From positions 4,898,001 through 4,962,000 of the forward strand of contig NZ_CP021780.1 of assembly GCF_002192415.1 (NCBI RefSeq): 64,000 nucleotides of DNA, written 5' to 3'. This DNA comes from Paenibacillus donghaensis. GTDB taxonomy: Bacteria > Bacillota > Bacilli > Paenibacillales > Paenibacillaceae. The notes under the pieces were generated by a model. That model worked only from the letters and a program-made list of their open reading frames with translations. It was not told the DNA's origin and did no database searches. Every line of letters starts with the position of its first letter. Within the stretch, counting starts at the first letter, position 1. Made by a program: the position numbers and the translations under genes. Below, piece by piece: positions 1 through 9,799 of the stretch.

Positions 1-3000
1 CCATGCGGTAGCCAGCTTGCCTTCAATGGAATTCAGATCGAATTGCAGATAGCTTCTCGCCGATTCGCTATCTTCTCCGCCTTTAATCTGTAAGAGATCC
101 GCAACCGGGGCGTTCTGAGCATTTTTCTGTACGCTTGCCGCCTTGGTTGCCGGCAGCAGTTCGGAAACCGCCACTTGATTCTCATAATCCGTCCCGGTAT
201 TTCCGCTGATCTCATTGCCGGAGAGACGAATATTCGTGCCGTCCGAGATCATAACGCCATTCGTATTCCCCGTAACATGATTGTCCTGAATGACAATATT
301 CTCGGGAATGCCCGCGCCGTTCCCGGCGTTGGTCGGATCGCCGTCGTCTTTCATGGCAATTATGCCCCAGAAGTCGGAAGCCGTATTGTTCACGATCTGA
401 TTGCCCTTCACAATCGTTCCGGGCGCATTTTTCAGACGTATTCCCTGGCTCCCCGCGTTCGTAAATCCGGTAATGGTATTATTCTCGATAATCGTATCGG
501 GAGATCCCAAATACACCTGCACCCCATACCGTTTCACATTCTCGATTAAATTGTTATGAATGTAATTGCCTGGTCCCGCGGCATCATGCGTAGCGCCCGG
601 ATTGCCGACGCCGACAGCCGCTTCGCCGCCGCCAACGATATGGTTGCCGCTTACTTCATTCATATACTCGTCTTCTCCGTGGAAATCGATAGCGTCTAAT
701 GCCGAGTTCAAGTAGTAGTTGTTTTCAATGAGATTGTTATGCGTGTAAGAATGCGCCAGCGTTCCGTGACGCAGATAGGGACCGATAAACTCGTTGTTGC
801 GAACGACATTGAAACGAGAGTCGTCCTCTCTGCCGAGTCGGCTTTCCTTGGACTTGCCTTCGATGGAAACGCCGTATCCGTTTCCGCCCTCGGCTAAGTC
901 CGTCGCGTTGCGAAAAAGCGAATTTTCCACGATAACATCATGACTGTTCGTAATTACAACGCCGATCCGTTGAAACTTCTCGATCGTCAGTCCGTCCAGC
1001 ATAATGTTATAGGACGGTTTGCCGGAAGCGGAGGTAATCATGATCACCTGCTTAGGTCCGCCCCGATCCGGATTCGCAACCGACGTACTTGTTGAATAAT
1101 TTAAGTCCCAGCTGGACGTAATCGTCATGTTGCTGATCTTAATATTGTTTTGTCCGGCCATGCGGAATACGATGCCTTCAACCGTAGCATATTCTTCCTG
1201 TTCGTTAGCATGGTCGGAGACCAGCAGAACGCCATCCTGGTTCTCGCCGCGCACCTGCACGCCGGATTTCATAATGAAATGGGTAACTCCGTCCTTATCT
1301 GTGCTCGTTAATTGATAGTGTCCGTTCGGAATATACACTTCGTCCCCAAGCGCCGCTGCAGCCAGTGCAGCCCGGATAGCTTGAGCGTCATCTATTCCGT
1401 TGTCGGCAGGATCGGCGCCGAAGTCCAGGACATTATACGTAGAGCCGGTCACTGTCTGAGCCTCATGCGGCACATGCGGTGTGCCATCCGCATAATAGAG
1501 ACCTGCCTTTGTCGGAATTGGGGAATCCGGATCCGGTCCCGTTGGCGGAATCTCCACATCACTTAATATAAACCCGTCCACATGGGGAGGGTAAACCTGA
1601 ATTTCCGTTATGCTTGTCCATTCGCTTGCTCCGCGCCCGACAACCCGTACATAACGGGCGGTGACGGCTTCAAAACCAAAGGCTTCAACCTGGATCGTCG
1701 TGCCGCTGCTGTCGCCGCTGTATACGCGGGTCCAGTTGGTCTGGTCGTTCGAAACCTCGATATCAATGGTCTTGCGGCGATTGTCTCCCCGGTAGAAAGC
1801 GACTCCCAGATAAGAAACCAGTTGTTCCGAGCCCAGATCCAGTTCGATCCATTGCCCGTCATCATACGCCGACCACCTTGTCTGAATATCGTCGTCAATG
1901 GCATATTCCGGAATATTGGAATCGCTGCCGCTGGCCCGATAACCCGCGACCGTCAGCGGGGTTGCTGAAGCTCCGCTAAGAGCCGGTGTGGATACGATCA
2001 CCTCATTGCTCGGCACAGAGGTCAGCTCAGTCGTCGTATGCGCTCTTATGGTAAAGGCATATTCGGTGCTAGGCTCCAGATTGAACACAAGCGCGCTATA
2101 TAAACCGCCATTCGCATCATAAGTGGAAGAACTTACGGAAACCGCAGGGCTGTCGCCGTTGTAGATCACATATTGGCTTACATCCGAGCTTGGCAACGGA
2201 TTCCACTGCAGCTTGACAGTTGTGCTCGTCGTCTCCATAACGTGAACAGCGAATGGCGGTTCCGGCCCAACCGCCGCCTCCTCAGTTGTCACTTGAACTG
2301 CTGCACTGTCTTCGGATATCAGACCATTGCTTCCCACCGACCTGACCGTAAAGGAGTACGCCGTCTCCGGAGTCAAATTGCGCGCTGTGGCGCTCCAGGT
2401 GTCCGTATCGGAATCCAAAACCGGACTCGTAGCATCTTCAACCTGAGCCCCGTTGTTAAACAGCTGGTACGATTGTACCTCTTCACTCGGCGAAGGATTC
2501 CATCGCAAGGTCACGGTTGAACTCGTTTTCTCGGACATGCTCAGGCCGGACGGAGCTTCCGGCACTTCCACTGGCGTAGCGTCGTACACCGCGAAATTAT
2601 CATAATCCACATTCGTCCGCAGCGCGAACAACCCCGGGTATCCCGATGTCAGCGGATTATTGCTGTCGACAACGTCAAGCAGCAGTACTTCGTCCACATA
2701 AAGCCGAATCCGGCTGCCGATTATTTCGCCCCTCACCTTGTAGACTTTATTCGTATTGAAATTTGTCGGCGCACTCATCGCCAAGTACGATGTCGTATTG
2801 TTATAGCGCTTGCGAATATGGAACTTGGCGGAAGCTGAGCCGCCGCTTTTCTTGTAACCGATTTCATAATAGTTGTCGGCATCCGCATACTTCAGTAACA
2901 GCCCAGGAACGGCAGGAGTCAAACCGCCCCAAGAGTCAAGACTTATATCCGCCTCAACACTGTAATCGTCCGGCAAGTCATCCTTTTTGTAGTAAGCATA

Positions 3001-3249
3001 CTGCTTGTCACTGGAATTAAAATTTCTGTAAACGTGATTCCCATCATCCGTCTGAACAACCGAGTATGGGGCTGATACGGAATCGAGAACAAACTCATCC
3101 GGAGCGCCGTTCTCGAAATCCTCGAATACGATTCGGTTGGCAGACTCCGCATCGGCTTCGGCCTGCACGCGGCTCGAGCCCATCAAACCCGTGAACAGCA
3201 TACTCAGGATTAATAATAACGCTGTAGATCTTTTTGTAGGACTAGACAT
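1..3249 (-). CDS. Secreted multidomain beta-helix (pectate-lyase-like) protein, C-terminus beyond window
   Basis: The frame is open from an ATG at 3249 to the window edge (1083 codons). A GGATGTGATGG ribosome site precedes the start. Residues 1-31 form a signal peptide (KR, hydrophobic core, VQAEA). A laminin-G/concanavalin-like region follows at about 35-215, then two fibronectin type III domains (about 224-317 and 324-420) and an F5/8 type C sugar-binding domain (about 428-553). A Pectate_lyase_3-type start (NVLDFGADP near 596) leads into a long right-handed beta helix with NNxI/ENN turn repeats to about 1023. The last residues (LLQIKGGEDSESARSYLQFD) resemble the start of a CBM96-type module. 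Such proteins are extracellular polysaccharide lyases or hydrolases; the substrate is unknown. The adjacent YesN/YesM pair probably controls it. Confidence 0.85.
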   Translation of the reverse strand, partial: MSSPTKRSTALLLILSMLFTGLMGSSRVQAEADAESANRIVFEDFENGAPDEFVLDSVSAPYSVVQTDDGNHVYRNFNSSDKQYAYYKKDDLPDDYSVEADISLDSWGGLTPAVPGLLLKYADADNYYEIGYKKSGGSASAKFHIRKRYNNTTSYLAMSAPTNFNTNKVYKVRGEIIGSRIRLYVDEVLLLDVVDSNNPLTSGYPGLFALRTNVDYDNFAVYDATPVEVPEAPSGLSMSEKTSSTVTLRWNPSPSEEVQSYQLFNNGAQVEDATSPVLDSDTDTWSATARNLTPETAYSFTVRSVGSNGLISEDSAAVQVTTEEAAVGPEPPFAVHVMETTSTTVKLQWNPLPSSDVSQYVIYNGDSPAVSVSSSTYDANGGLYSALVFNLEPSTEYAFTIRAHTTTELTSVPSNEVIVSTPALSGASATPLTVAGYRASGSDSNIPEYAIDDDIQTRWSAYDDGQWIELDLGSEQLVSYLGVAFYRGDNRRKTIDIEVSNDQTNWTRVYSGDSSGTTIQVEAFGFEAVTARYVRVVGRGASEWTSITEIQVYPPHVDGFILSDVEIPPTGPDPDSPIPTKAGLYYADGTPHVPHEAQTVTGSTYNVLDFGADPADNGIDDAQAIRAALAAAALGDEVYIPNGHYQLTSTDKDGVTHFIMKSGVQVRGENQDGVLLVSDHANEQEEYATVEGIVFRMAGQNNIKISNMTITSSWDLNYSTSTSVANPDRGGPKQVIMITSASGKPSYNIMLDGLTIEKFQRIGVVITNSHDVIVENSLFRNATDLAEGGNGYGVSIEGKSKESRLGREDDSRFNVVRNNEFIGPYLRHGTLAHSYTHNNLIENNYYLNSALDAIDFHGEDEYMNEVSGNHIVGGGEAAVGVGNPGATHDAAGPGNYIHNNLIENVKRYGVQVYLGSPDTIIENNTITGFTNAGSQGIRLKNAPGTIVKGNQIVNNTASDFWGIIAMKDDGDPTNAGNGAGIPENIVIQDNHVTGNTNGVMISDGTNIRLSGNEISGNTGTDYENQVAVSELLPATKAASVQKNAQNAPVADLLQIKGGEDSESARSYLQFDLNSIEGKLATAW

Positions 3250-3401
3250 TATCCATCACATCCTTTCTTTCATTTCATTTGCTCTTCTCTTGCAGGTTAT
3301 TTGTAAGCGCAGCCAATACAACCTAACCCAAGCTTTCACTAATACCTCCCGAACATCCGAATGTAATCATTCTGTCGCAATACATGAAGTCTCAGCACCA
3401 A

Positions 3402-3415
3402 TTGGAAGCGCTTAA
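3402..3415 (-). promoter_or_regulatory. Candidate catabolite-responsive element (cre)
   Basis: TTGGAAGCGCTTAA lies about 150 bp upstream of the beta-helix gene and matches the GAAGCGCTT core of CcpA sites. A weaker partial match, TGTAAGCGCAGCCA, lies near 3301. Carbon catabolite control of a polysaccharide gene is plausible but inferred. Confidence 0.35.
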
Positions 3416-3521
3416 TAATAAGTATACAAGTCAGCCTGTCAGTGAAAAACAACGCATTTTCGAGAAAAACTACGATATTCATAGCATCTGTTTTGTTTTG
3501 TGCTCAATGATCTGAACGGCC

Positions 3522-4259
3522 TTAACTCAGCGGCCTTTTTCTATATTCGGTAGGCTTCACTCCGCAATGCTGCCGGAACACGGCCATAAAGTGATTGGCG
3601 CTGGCATAGCCGCAAAGGTTGGCGATCTCGTATATTTTCAGATGTGTATGGGTCAACAGCTCCCTGGCTTTACTCATCCGGCAGGCCGTCACATAATCAG
3701 AATAATTTTGTCCGGTCTTCACTTTAAACAACGTGGATAAATATTGATGATTCAAATGCACCTGCTCCGCGATGAATGGAAGTGAAACATCCTGATCCAG
3801 ACAAGAGACGACCAGTTCCTTTACTCTTCGAATCGTCAGATCTTCATGGGCTGCTTCGGCGTTAGGCGTCTCTACCGCCCGCTCGCGGTCCAGCCGCGCT
3901 TTCAAATTCAATAGAAAATGGGAAAGCTCAATCCGGTCCACCGGCTTCAGGATGTAATCCGACGCATTGTGACGCATCGCCGCCTTGGCATAAGTGAAAT
4001 CTTCATGCCCGCTGATGATTAATACGGGAAGGTCGGGATACAGCCCCCGGACATGCCGCAATAACTCGATTCCGTTCATCTGGGGCATACGGATATCCGA
4101 AATCAGCAAATCTACCGATTGCATTCTGAGAAGCTCCAGCGCAGCGAAACCGTGCTCCGCTTCCGCGGTTACCCTATAACTGCCGATCACTTCCTCGATC
4201 ATTATCTTTAACCCTTCCTGAATTTTCTTCTCGTCTTCTACCAGCATCACATTGTACAT
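3522..4259 (-). CDS. YesN-type response regulator (receiver + AraC HTH)
   Basis: The 245-residue protein has an N-terminal receiver with acidic pocket E8/D9, phospho-acceptor D55 (LISDIRMPQMNG) and the conserved Lys in YILKPVD. A C-terminal AraC double HTH covers about the last 100 residues (CGYASANHF, FRQHCGVKPTEYRK). The linker is shorter than in most 500-residue YesN proteins. ATG 4259 is preferred over the upstream 4298 start because a GGGGGG ribosome site sits just before it. The start overlaps the kinase stop by 13 bp, so the two are translationally coupled. It probably activates the neighbouring glycan-degradation genes when phosphorylated. Confidence 0.88.
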   Translation of the reverse strand: MYNVMLVEDEKKIQEGLKIMIEEVIGSYRVTAEAEHGFAALELLRMQSVDLLISDIRMPQMNGIELLRHVRGLYPDLPVLIISGHEDFTYAKAAMRHNASDYILKPVDRIELSHFLLNLKARLDRERAVETPNAEAAHEDLTIRRVKELVVSCLDQDVSLPFIAEQVHLNHQYLSTLFKVKTGQNYSDYVTACRMSKARELLTHTHLKIYEIANLCGYASANHFMAVFRQHCGVKPTEYRKRPLS

Positions 4260-6025
4260 TCCAATTCCCCCCATCGTAATGGCAGCCGGATTCTCCATAG
4301 TGTTCCGGAAGCCTCATCGCTCTCCACGCTTAAGCCGTATTCCACGCCATAAAGCAGTTGAATGCGATGGTGAATATTTTTGATGGCATAGCCTTTAAGT
4401 GTATCTCCAAACTTTGGACGGCTGCCGTCCCGCTCCGGCTTACACAACATCTGCTCGCGAACCTCCAATAAACGTTGCGGCGGCATCCCCACCCCATTAT
4501 CCTGTACAGTCAGGAGCAAATCCTGATCCAGCACGGATGCCCTGATCGTTATCGTTAATCCGCTATTCCCCATTCCGTGCTCCAATGCATTCTCAACCAG
4601 TGGCTGAAGCAGCAGCTTTGGTACAAGACAAGATTCGAAGGACGGATCCACATACATTTCCGAACTCAGCTTCTCGCCATGCCTGGATAACTGAATTTGC
4701 AAATAAGCGTGAACGAACCGTATCTCCTCCTTCAATTGCACCGGCCGTTCCTGCTTGTCAACCGTGTATCTCAGCATTTTTCCCAAGCTGGCAACAATGT
4801 CGCTGATTTCGAGATTTCTCTCCTTCAGCGCCTGCATGCTTACCAATTCCAACGTGTTGTACAGAAAATGCGGATTAATCTGGCTTTGCAGAGCCGACAG
4901 CTCGGCTTCGCGTTCGCGCAGTTTCGTTTCATATACCTCCTTGACCAGTCGCTCCACTTCCGTCACCATCAGATTGAAACCCTGGGCCAATTGCCCGATT
5001 TCATCGCGATTCATCAAGCTCAAATCTGCCCGTTCGCTGAAAGCCCCGTCCTTTACCCGCCGCATGCGCGACTGAAGATAACGAATCGGCCTGACCAGCC
5101 GCTCTGACGTAAAGATCGCAAGCAAATAGGCAATGATAAGCGATATGACTGAAATGAGGATCGTAAATCCGACGATTTCCTTGCCGCCCCGTTGCAAATC
5201 GGCCATCGGGATAAGTCCGTGAATATTCACTTTCGTTGATTTGGAGTGCATGGTTGTGTACAGATAAGTCTGGCCGTTCCAATCTATCGTTCCGTCCCCC
5301 GGACCGGTATCCGGGAAATTAACCAGTTCATCCGGAAATAACAGCTCGCCGTTATCCTTTGTCAAGTAAAACTGGCTGTTGTCGCTCAACCACACTTCTG
5401 ACAATAACGCTTCGAGCTCTTTCATGTTAAAATCAATTTTGACAACCCCGATGCTTTGGCCTGTTGCAGGGTGATTCAATGCTCTGGCAGCGGAAATAAC
5501 CCGCTCCGTTCGTTTGTAATAAGTCGTCTCGTGAGGTTCGATAATGACAAGCCTTCCTTCCGCATTCAGCACCTCCTGCATCCAGCTATTCCCTTTCTCG
5601 TTCCAATAACGCTGCGTCAGTTTTTCTTCGACGCTGTACATAATGCCGTCGCCAGTGAAAAAGATCATTCGTTCAATTCCGGGCTGATCCAATGTAAGCG
5701 AAGCTGCTACTCTTGCCATTTTGGTAATTTCCGCCGACGGAATAAGCTTCTCTTCGCCTGGTTCTTCATAACTGTGCTTCTCCAAAATACGCAGCACGTC
5801 TTCGTTATACAAGGGAGCCACAGTTATTCTGTCCGCGTCTTTTATCGTATTTTCCAAATTAATTTTCACTTGATTCATAATTTGCATGGAGTACGCCCTG
5901 GAGTTTTTTTCGGTTTCCTCCGCAAATTTATTGTAAGTGCTGATTCCGCTTATCAGGAATGGAATGGTGATAAGCAGAACGAACAGGGTTATAAATTTGG
6001 CTCGTATCGAAATATACCGCTTCAT
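4247..6025 (-). CDS. YesM-type sensor histidine kinase
   Basis: The 592-residue membrane kinase has TM1 at about 11-28, an extracellular Cache-like sensor, TM2 near 280-303 (ILISVISLIIAYLLAIF), a HAMP region, a His_kinase domain with the phospho-His in QINPHFLYN (about 386), and an HATPase with N box (VENALEHG) and G1 box (DNGVGM). ATG 6025 has AGGAGG nine bases upstream; the longer upstream frame lacks a comparable site. It pairs with the overlapping YesN regulator. YesM/YesN pairs usually sense extracellular oligosaccharides in Bacillaceae and Paenibacillaceae; the ligand here is unknown. Confidence 0.9.
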   Translation of the reverse strand: MKRYISIRAKFITLFVLLITIPFLISGISTYNKFAEETEKNSRAYSMQIMNQVKINLENTIKDADRITVAPLYNEDVLRILEKHSYEEPGEEKLIPSAEITKMARVAASLTLDQPGIERMIFFTGDGIMYSVEEKLTQRYWNEKGNSWMQEVLNAEGRLVIIEPHETTYYKRTERVISAARALNHPATGQSIGVVKIDFNMKELEALLSEVWLSDNSQFYLTKDNGELLFPDELVNFPDTGPGDGTIDWNGQTYLYTTMHSKSTKVNIHGLIPMADLQRGGKEIVGFTILISVISLIIAYLLAIFTSERLVRPIRYLQSRMRRVKDGAFSERADLSLMNRDEIGQLAQGFNLMVTEVERLVKEVYETKLREREAELSALQSQINPHFLYNTLELVSMQALKERNLEISDIVASLGKMLRYTVDKQERPVQLKEEIRFVHAYLQIQLSRHGEKLSSEMYVDPSFESCLVPKLLLQPLVENALEHGMGNSGLTITIRASVLDQDLLLTVQDNGVGMPPQRLLEVREQMLCKPERDGSRPKFGDTLKGYAIKNIHHRIQLLYGVEYGLSVESDEASGTLWRIRLPLRWGELECTM

Positions 6026-6213
6026 TTCACCGATTCCTCCTGACAGATTGTAAGCGAATACATATACTATCACATGGTAAAAAAGGCCGCTCATCCGGTA
6101 GAATGTTCGTTTTCCAACAAACTTCCGATACGAGGCGACCTTATGAGAAAGTCTACCATGTTCCAATTATATCTTCAATTGAATTTGGCCGTTATCTTGC
6201 TGGCGGATACGCG

Positions 6214-7569
6214 CTATACAGTCTGCCCGCTGCGAAGCAGCGCGCCGTTATGAATTAGCCGCTCCTGCAGCAGTCCAATGTCGATTTTTCCCGGCGATAT
6301 ACCCTGCTCCCATGCAATTGCTGCCGCCGTACCCGCAGCCTGTCCTGTCGCCATGCAGCTAGGTGTCAGACGCGTCGTTGCCAGCGCCTCATGCGTCGTC
6401 GAGATGCAGCGGCCTGCCACGAGCAGATTGTCAATCCGCTTCGGCAGCAAACAGCGGTAAGGAATATCGTATGCCCCATCTCCCTGGACCCATGCGGCCT
6501 GTACGCCCTTGCCGGACGGATCGTGAATGTCGATGGGATAGCCGCTTCGTGCAATGCAATCGTCGAACGCGCGTCCATCCACAACATCCTGTACCTGGAG
6601 TGAATAGCAGCCGTCTATTCTGCGGCTCTCGCGTATGCCGATTTGCGCTCCGACCGAAGAGATGGAAGCGTTCTCGAAGCCTGGCAAGCAGCGGGCCATG
6701 AAATCCGCGACCATGCGCACCTGCTTCCTGCCCTGCACCTCTCCTTCCGTCAAATCCTCCAGTTCAGTTCCGTCCAGCCCTTGAACACGAGTCGTATTGA
6801 CAAGCACCTCGTCCGGTCCCGGACCTGTGAAGAACAGGACCTGGTCTCTGTTAATAGGCAGGTCAGCCTCCTTCCAATGCTTGAAGTAACCCAATACGCC
6901 GGACAATGGCAGTTCCTCCAGTTCATCGAAAGGTGTCTTCTTGTAAAACTCGTCCGGATGCTCGATCATATACCGTTTCACCTTCGCCAGATCAACGCCT
7001 CTCATTCGGAACTTCATCGTCATCGGCTGCGTCAAATTGTCGCTGTCGCGTCCCTGCAAGCACGGCGCGCCTGACAGATAGGCCAGATCGGCGTCCCCTG
7101 TCGCATCGATGAACTGCTTCGCCGAAATTTCGTACTTCCCGGACTTGGTAGCCAATCGTACCGTTTCAATGAGGCCGTCCCTGGTCTGCACTTCGTCCAT
7201 GAAGCTGTGCAGCAGCACCTTCACGCCCGCCTCGCGCAGCATATCGATGATTAACACCTTATACACTTCAGGATCATAAGGGGTGATCGTCTTTACAAAG
7301 CCTACCGTATCGCGAACGTGACCGGGTGAAGCTCCCTCGGCCATCAAGCGGTCTACAATTTCCTGCGCTGTTCCGGCAATGACCTGCTTGCCATCCATCG
7401 TGTGAAAGGTCATCCATGGATAGACCAGAGCTGCAGTCGACATGCCGCCAAGAAAACCGTATCGTTCAATCAGCAGCGTTCGAGCCCCGCTTCTTCCAGC
7501 TGCCAGCGCCGCATTGATCCCCGCCGGCCCTCCGCCGCATACCACAATATCCGTCTCTATTTTTCTCAT
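6214..7569 (-). CDS. FAD-dependent oxidoreductase (FAD_oxidored family)
   Basis: The 451-residue protein starts with a Rossmann ADP-binding motif (VVCGGGPAGINAALAAGRSG, about 9-28) followed by LLIERYGFLGGMSTAA, typical of the FAD_oxidored family. A C-terminal FAD-contact region reads LLVAGRCIS and MATGQAAGTAAA. ATG 7569 follows GAGGAGGGG by six bases and is preferred to the upstream 7599 start. Family members oxidise sugars or other small metabolites and often sit in carbohydrate operons; the substrate is not evident. It is divergent from the lacI-type gene, which may regulate it. Confidence 0.8.
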   Translation of the reverse strand: MRKIETDIVVCGGGPAGINAALAAGRSGARTLLIERYGFLGGMSTAALVYPWMTFHTMDGKQVIAGTAQEIVDRLMAEGASPGHVRDTVGFVKTITPYDPEVYKVLIIDMLREAGVKVLLHSFMDEVQTRDGLIETVRLATKSGKYEISAKQFIDATGDADLAYLSGAPCLQGRDSDNLTQPMTMKFRMRGVDLAKVKRYMIEHPDEFYKKTPFDELEELPLSGVLGYFKHWKEADLPINRDQVLFFTGPGPDEVLVNTTRVQGLDGTELEDLTEGEVQGRKQVRMVADFMARCLPGFENASISSVGAQIGIRESRRIDGCYSLQVQDVVDGRAFDDCIARSGYPIDIHDPSGKGVQAAWVQGDGAYDIPYRCLLPKRIDNLLVAGRCISTTHEALATTRLTPSCMATGQAAGTAAAIAWEQGISPGKIDIGLLQERLIHNGALLRSGQTV

Positions 7570-7724
7570 GCTTAACCCCTCCTCTGAAAGTATTTTCATT
7601 ATAGGAGCCGGGGGACTTCTAAAGTAGTTGAACTTTAGTTTAAAATAGAACTGTCAAGCGTTAGCGTGGACGATAGCTTTACGTTCGTATCCCCTAACCA
7701 CACGGAGAAAAGAGGAAGGCGGTT

Positions 7725-8753
7725 TTGAAGTTGGGGACTCGTAAATCAATTACTCTGCACGATCTTTCCAAAGAACTTGGTCTTTCGATTCAGACCATAT
7801 CCAAAGCGCTGAGCGGACGAGCCGGCATGTCCGAGGAAACGCGGAGCCGCATTATCCGAACAGCCTCCGTACGCGGCTATTTGACTGTATCTCAGGCACG
7901 TGAGATGGTCAGCCGCGGCATCGCGCCCTATCCTACCTTCCAATTTCGATTTGTATTGATACAATCCCGGCAATCTATGAATTACAACGTATTGTTGACA
8001 GAGGGGTTAAGAGAGAGGCTCGATCAATTGGATCATCGACTGGAAAGCTATGTGCTGGATGAGGATGTGCCGGATCACGCATTCTCAGACTGGATGGAGA
8101 AGCGAAATTTGCCGACGGCGGACGGTCTGTTCATCGCGCCCCGGCTGCTCTCGGACTCCACGGAGCGTAAGCTGTTCGAGCTGCCTTTACCTAAGGTGCT
8201 GATTAATTATCCGAGACCGCTTTCCCGGATCGACAGCGTAATCTGGGATGTGTTCGAAGCCGTCTGCATGGCCGTGGACCGGCTCGCGCAGCTTGGCCAT
8301 ACCCGTATTATGTACGTAGGAGATATTCACAGTCAGCGGGGGTATACAAGAAGATGGCAGGCGTTTGAGGAAATGATGGGTGAGCTTCAGTTGGATCATG
8401 ACGCAGAACTGCATATAACGGACGTTTGGGACGAGTGCATGCTGATCGACAAGCTGCGCAGCAGCCAACCAACAGCAATCATTGCCGGCATCGATGAAGA
8501 TATCGTAAGGCTGCACGACAGCCTTACCACCCTGGGCTATCGCATCCCGGAGGACATCTCCCTAGTCGGATTGGCCAACGGACCGGTGGCGGCGCTGCCG
8601 CATTTAAGCCGCCCCCAGCTTCTGATCAGGGAGACCGGATATAAAGCGGCTGAGAAAATGCTGTGGCGCCTCGCCAACCAGGGCGAGCCATGCGAGCATA
8701 TCCGTATTGCCGGCCCTTTCTATAACGGGCAAACCATCCGGCGCTTCAGCTGA
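7725..8753 (+). CDS. LacI-family transcriptional regulator
   Basis: The 342-residue protein has an N-terminal LacI HTH (ITLHDLSKELGLSIQTISKA, hinge SEETRSRI) and a periplasmic-binding-protein-like effector domain ending in LVGLANGP and a ligand-binding C-terminus. It starts with TTG at 7725 behind AGAGGAAGG; an in-frame TTG two codons later is an alternative. The gene is divergent from the FAD oxidoreductase with about 155 bp between them, so it probably acts on that intergenic region. The inducer is probably a sugar from the locus, which is inference. Confidence 0.88.
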   Translation: MKLGTRKSITLHDLSKELGLSIQTISKALSGRAGMSEETRSRIIRTASVRGYLTVSQAREMVSRGIAPYPTFQFRFVLIQSRQSMNYNVLLTEGLRERLDQLDHRLESYVLDEDVPDHAFSDWMEKRNLPTADGLFIAPRLLSDSTERKLFELPLPKVLINYPRPLSRIDSVIWDVFEAVCMAVDRLAQLGHTRIMYVGDIHSQRGYTRRWQAFEEMMGELQLDHDAELHITDVWDECMLIDKLRSSQPTAIIAGIDEDIVRLHDSLTTLGYRIPEDISLVGLANGPVAALPHLSRPQLLIRETGYKAAEKMLWRLANQGEPCEHIRIAGPFYNGQTIRRFS

Positions 8754-8769
8754 GAAGCGCGGATGGTTT
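8731..8769 (+). terminator. Strong hairpin over the lacI-type stop codon
   Basis: AAACCATCCGGCGCTTC pairs with GAAGCGCGGATGGTTT around the loop AGCTGA, with one bulge. The stop codon lies in the loop. No T-run follows, so termination is likely but not certain. Confidence 0.5.
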
Positions 8770-8873
8770 GATGTTCGGACGAGCTGTCCTCTCTCTACAA
8801 AAAAAGCCAGCAAAGCTGTTCCGGTTGTTCGATTCGCGGCTCACTGAGGTCCGCCCATTCGGCAGTTGCGTTC

Positions 8874-9659
8874 TCAGGCTTCACCGAACAGATTCGGTTG
8901 CAGATTTGACATTAAATTATATAGATTGGTAAAGCTAGTTTGCACGCAGTCCATCGGTGCTGTTCTGCAAACATCCTGTTCTACTACGTACCACTCGACT
9001 CCGTTCTCCTCTCCCCAGCGAATAATCGGTTCGAATTCAATCGATCCTGTACCGATTTCCGCAAATGCCTGCTCACCGTCTGCGGTCATATCCTTCATAT
9101 GTACAATCGGCATCCTGTCCGCATATGGCTTGAAGAATGTTACTGGCTCTAAACCGCACTTCTGAAGCCAGTATACATCCAGCTCTGCAAGGATTTCATT
9201 GTCTACAGCAGCCTCAAGCAAGTACGAAAGCGCGTTCTGCCCCTCTATCACCGTTTCAAATTCAAAAGCATGATTGTGATAGCTGATTCGGAAGCCTTCG
9301 CCCTTCAAATGCTTCGCAATACCGTTCAAATCTTTCTTCAGTTGTTTGTATCCGCCTTCATTTCGCAGCTCAGCGGGAATACTCGGGCAAATAATATCCC
9401 GTGTGTCGAACAGCCTGGCGTCCGAGACCACTTTGCCTGTGTTCGCAACAATGTCATGGAAACCAACATGCATGCCCGCGGTCTTCAACCCAACTTCGTC
9501 CAAAACCGCTTTGAGTTCCTGCGGGTCATAGCCTTGAAAGCCCGCAAACTGTACGCCGCCATAGCCAATTTGACTTATTTTACGAAGAACTCCCGGGAAA
9601 TCTGCATGGCATTCCTCGCGAAGCGTATACAATTGAACCGCAATCTTATCTTTTAACAA
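8874..9659 (-). CDS. Sugar phosphate isomerase/epimerase (AP_endonuc_2 TIM barrel)
   Basis: This is a TIM-barrel protein of about 261 residues in the xylose-isomerase-like family. Metal-site segments are recognisable: YHNHAFEFE, LAELDVYWL, IVHMKDM and AEIGTGSIEF. TTG 9659 is chosen because GGGAG lies a suitable distance upstream; the ATG at 9677 would put that site inside the gene. Members interconvert keto and aldo sugars or epimerise them, often beside FAD or Gfo/Idh oxidoreductases. It is transcribed divergently from the AraC gene at 9800, with which it shares about 140 bp of promoter region. Confidence 0.8.
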   Translation of the reverse strand: MLKDKIAVQLYTLREECHADFPGVLRKISQIGYGGVQFAGFQGYDPQELKAVLDEVGLKTAGMHVGFHDIVANTGKVVSDARLFDTRDIICPSIPAELRNEGGYKQLKKDLNGIAKHLKGEGFRISYHNHAFEFETVIEGQNALSYLLEAAVDNEILAELDVYWLQKCGLEPVTFFKPYADRMPIVHMKDMTADGEQAFAEIGTGSIEFEPIIRWGEENGVEWYVVEQDVCRTAPMDCVQTSFTNLYNLMSNLQPNLFGEA

Positions 9660-9799
9660 ACTACCATCTCCCTTCACTTCATTAATCCCCAGTATAGTGA
9701 CAACTGATTTAGAAGTGAATATCCGATTCTCTGCTTGTTGACTTATTTTGCAACATTTAGGATAGTAGAAATAGTTTACTCACTTGGAGGTGACAGCAA

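Noticed and set aside
1127..2520. Several plus-strand open frames across the first 3 kb
   Set aside because: They are shadows of the long minus-strand beta-helix gene, whose frame carries all the recognisable domains.
7570..7724. Possible LacI operator around AACTTTAGTT
   Set aside because: The palindrome is weak and lacks the central CG typical of LacI-family sites.
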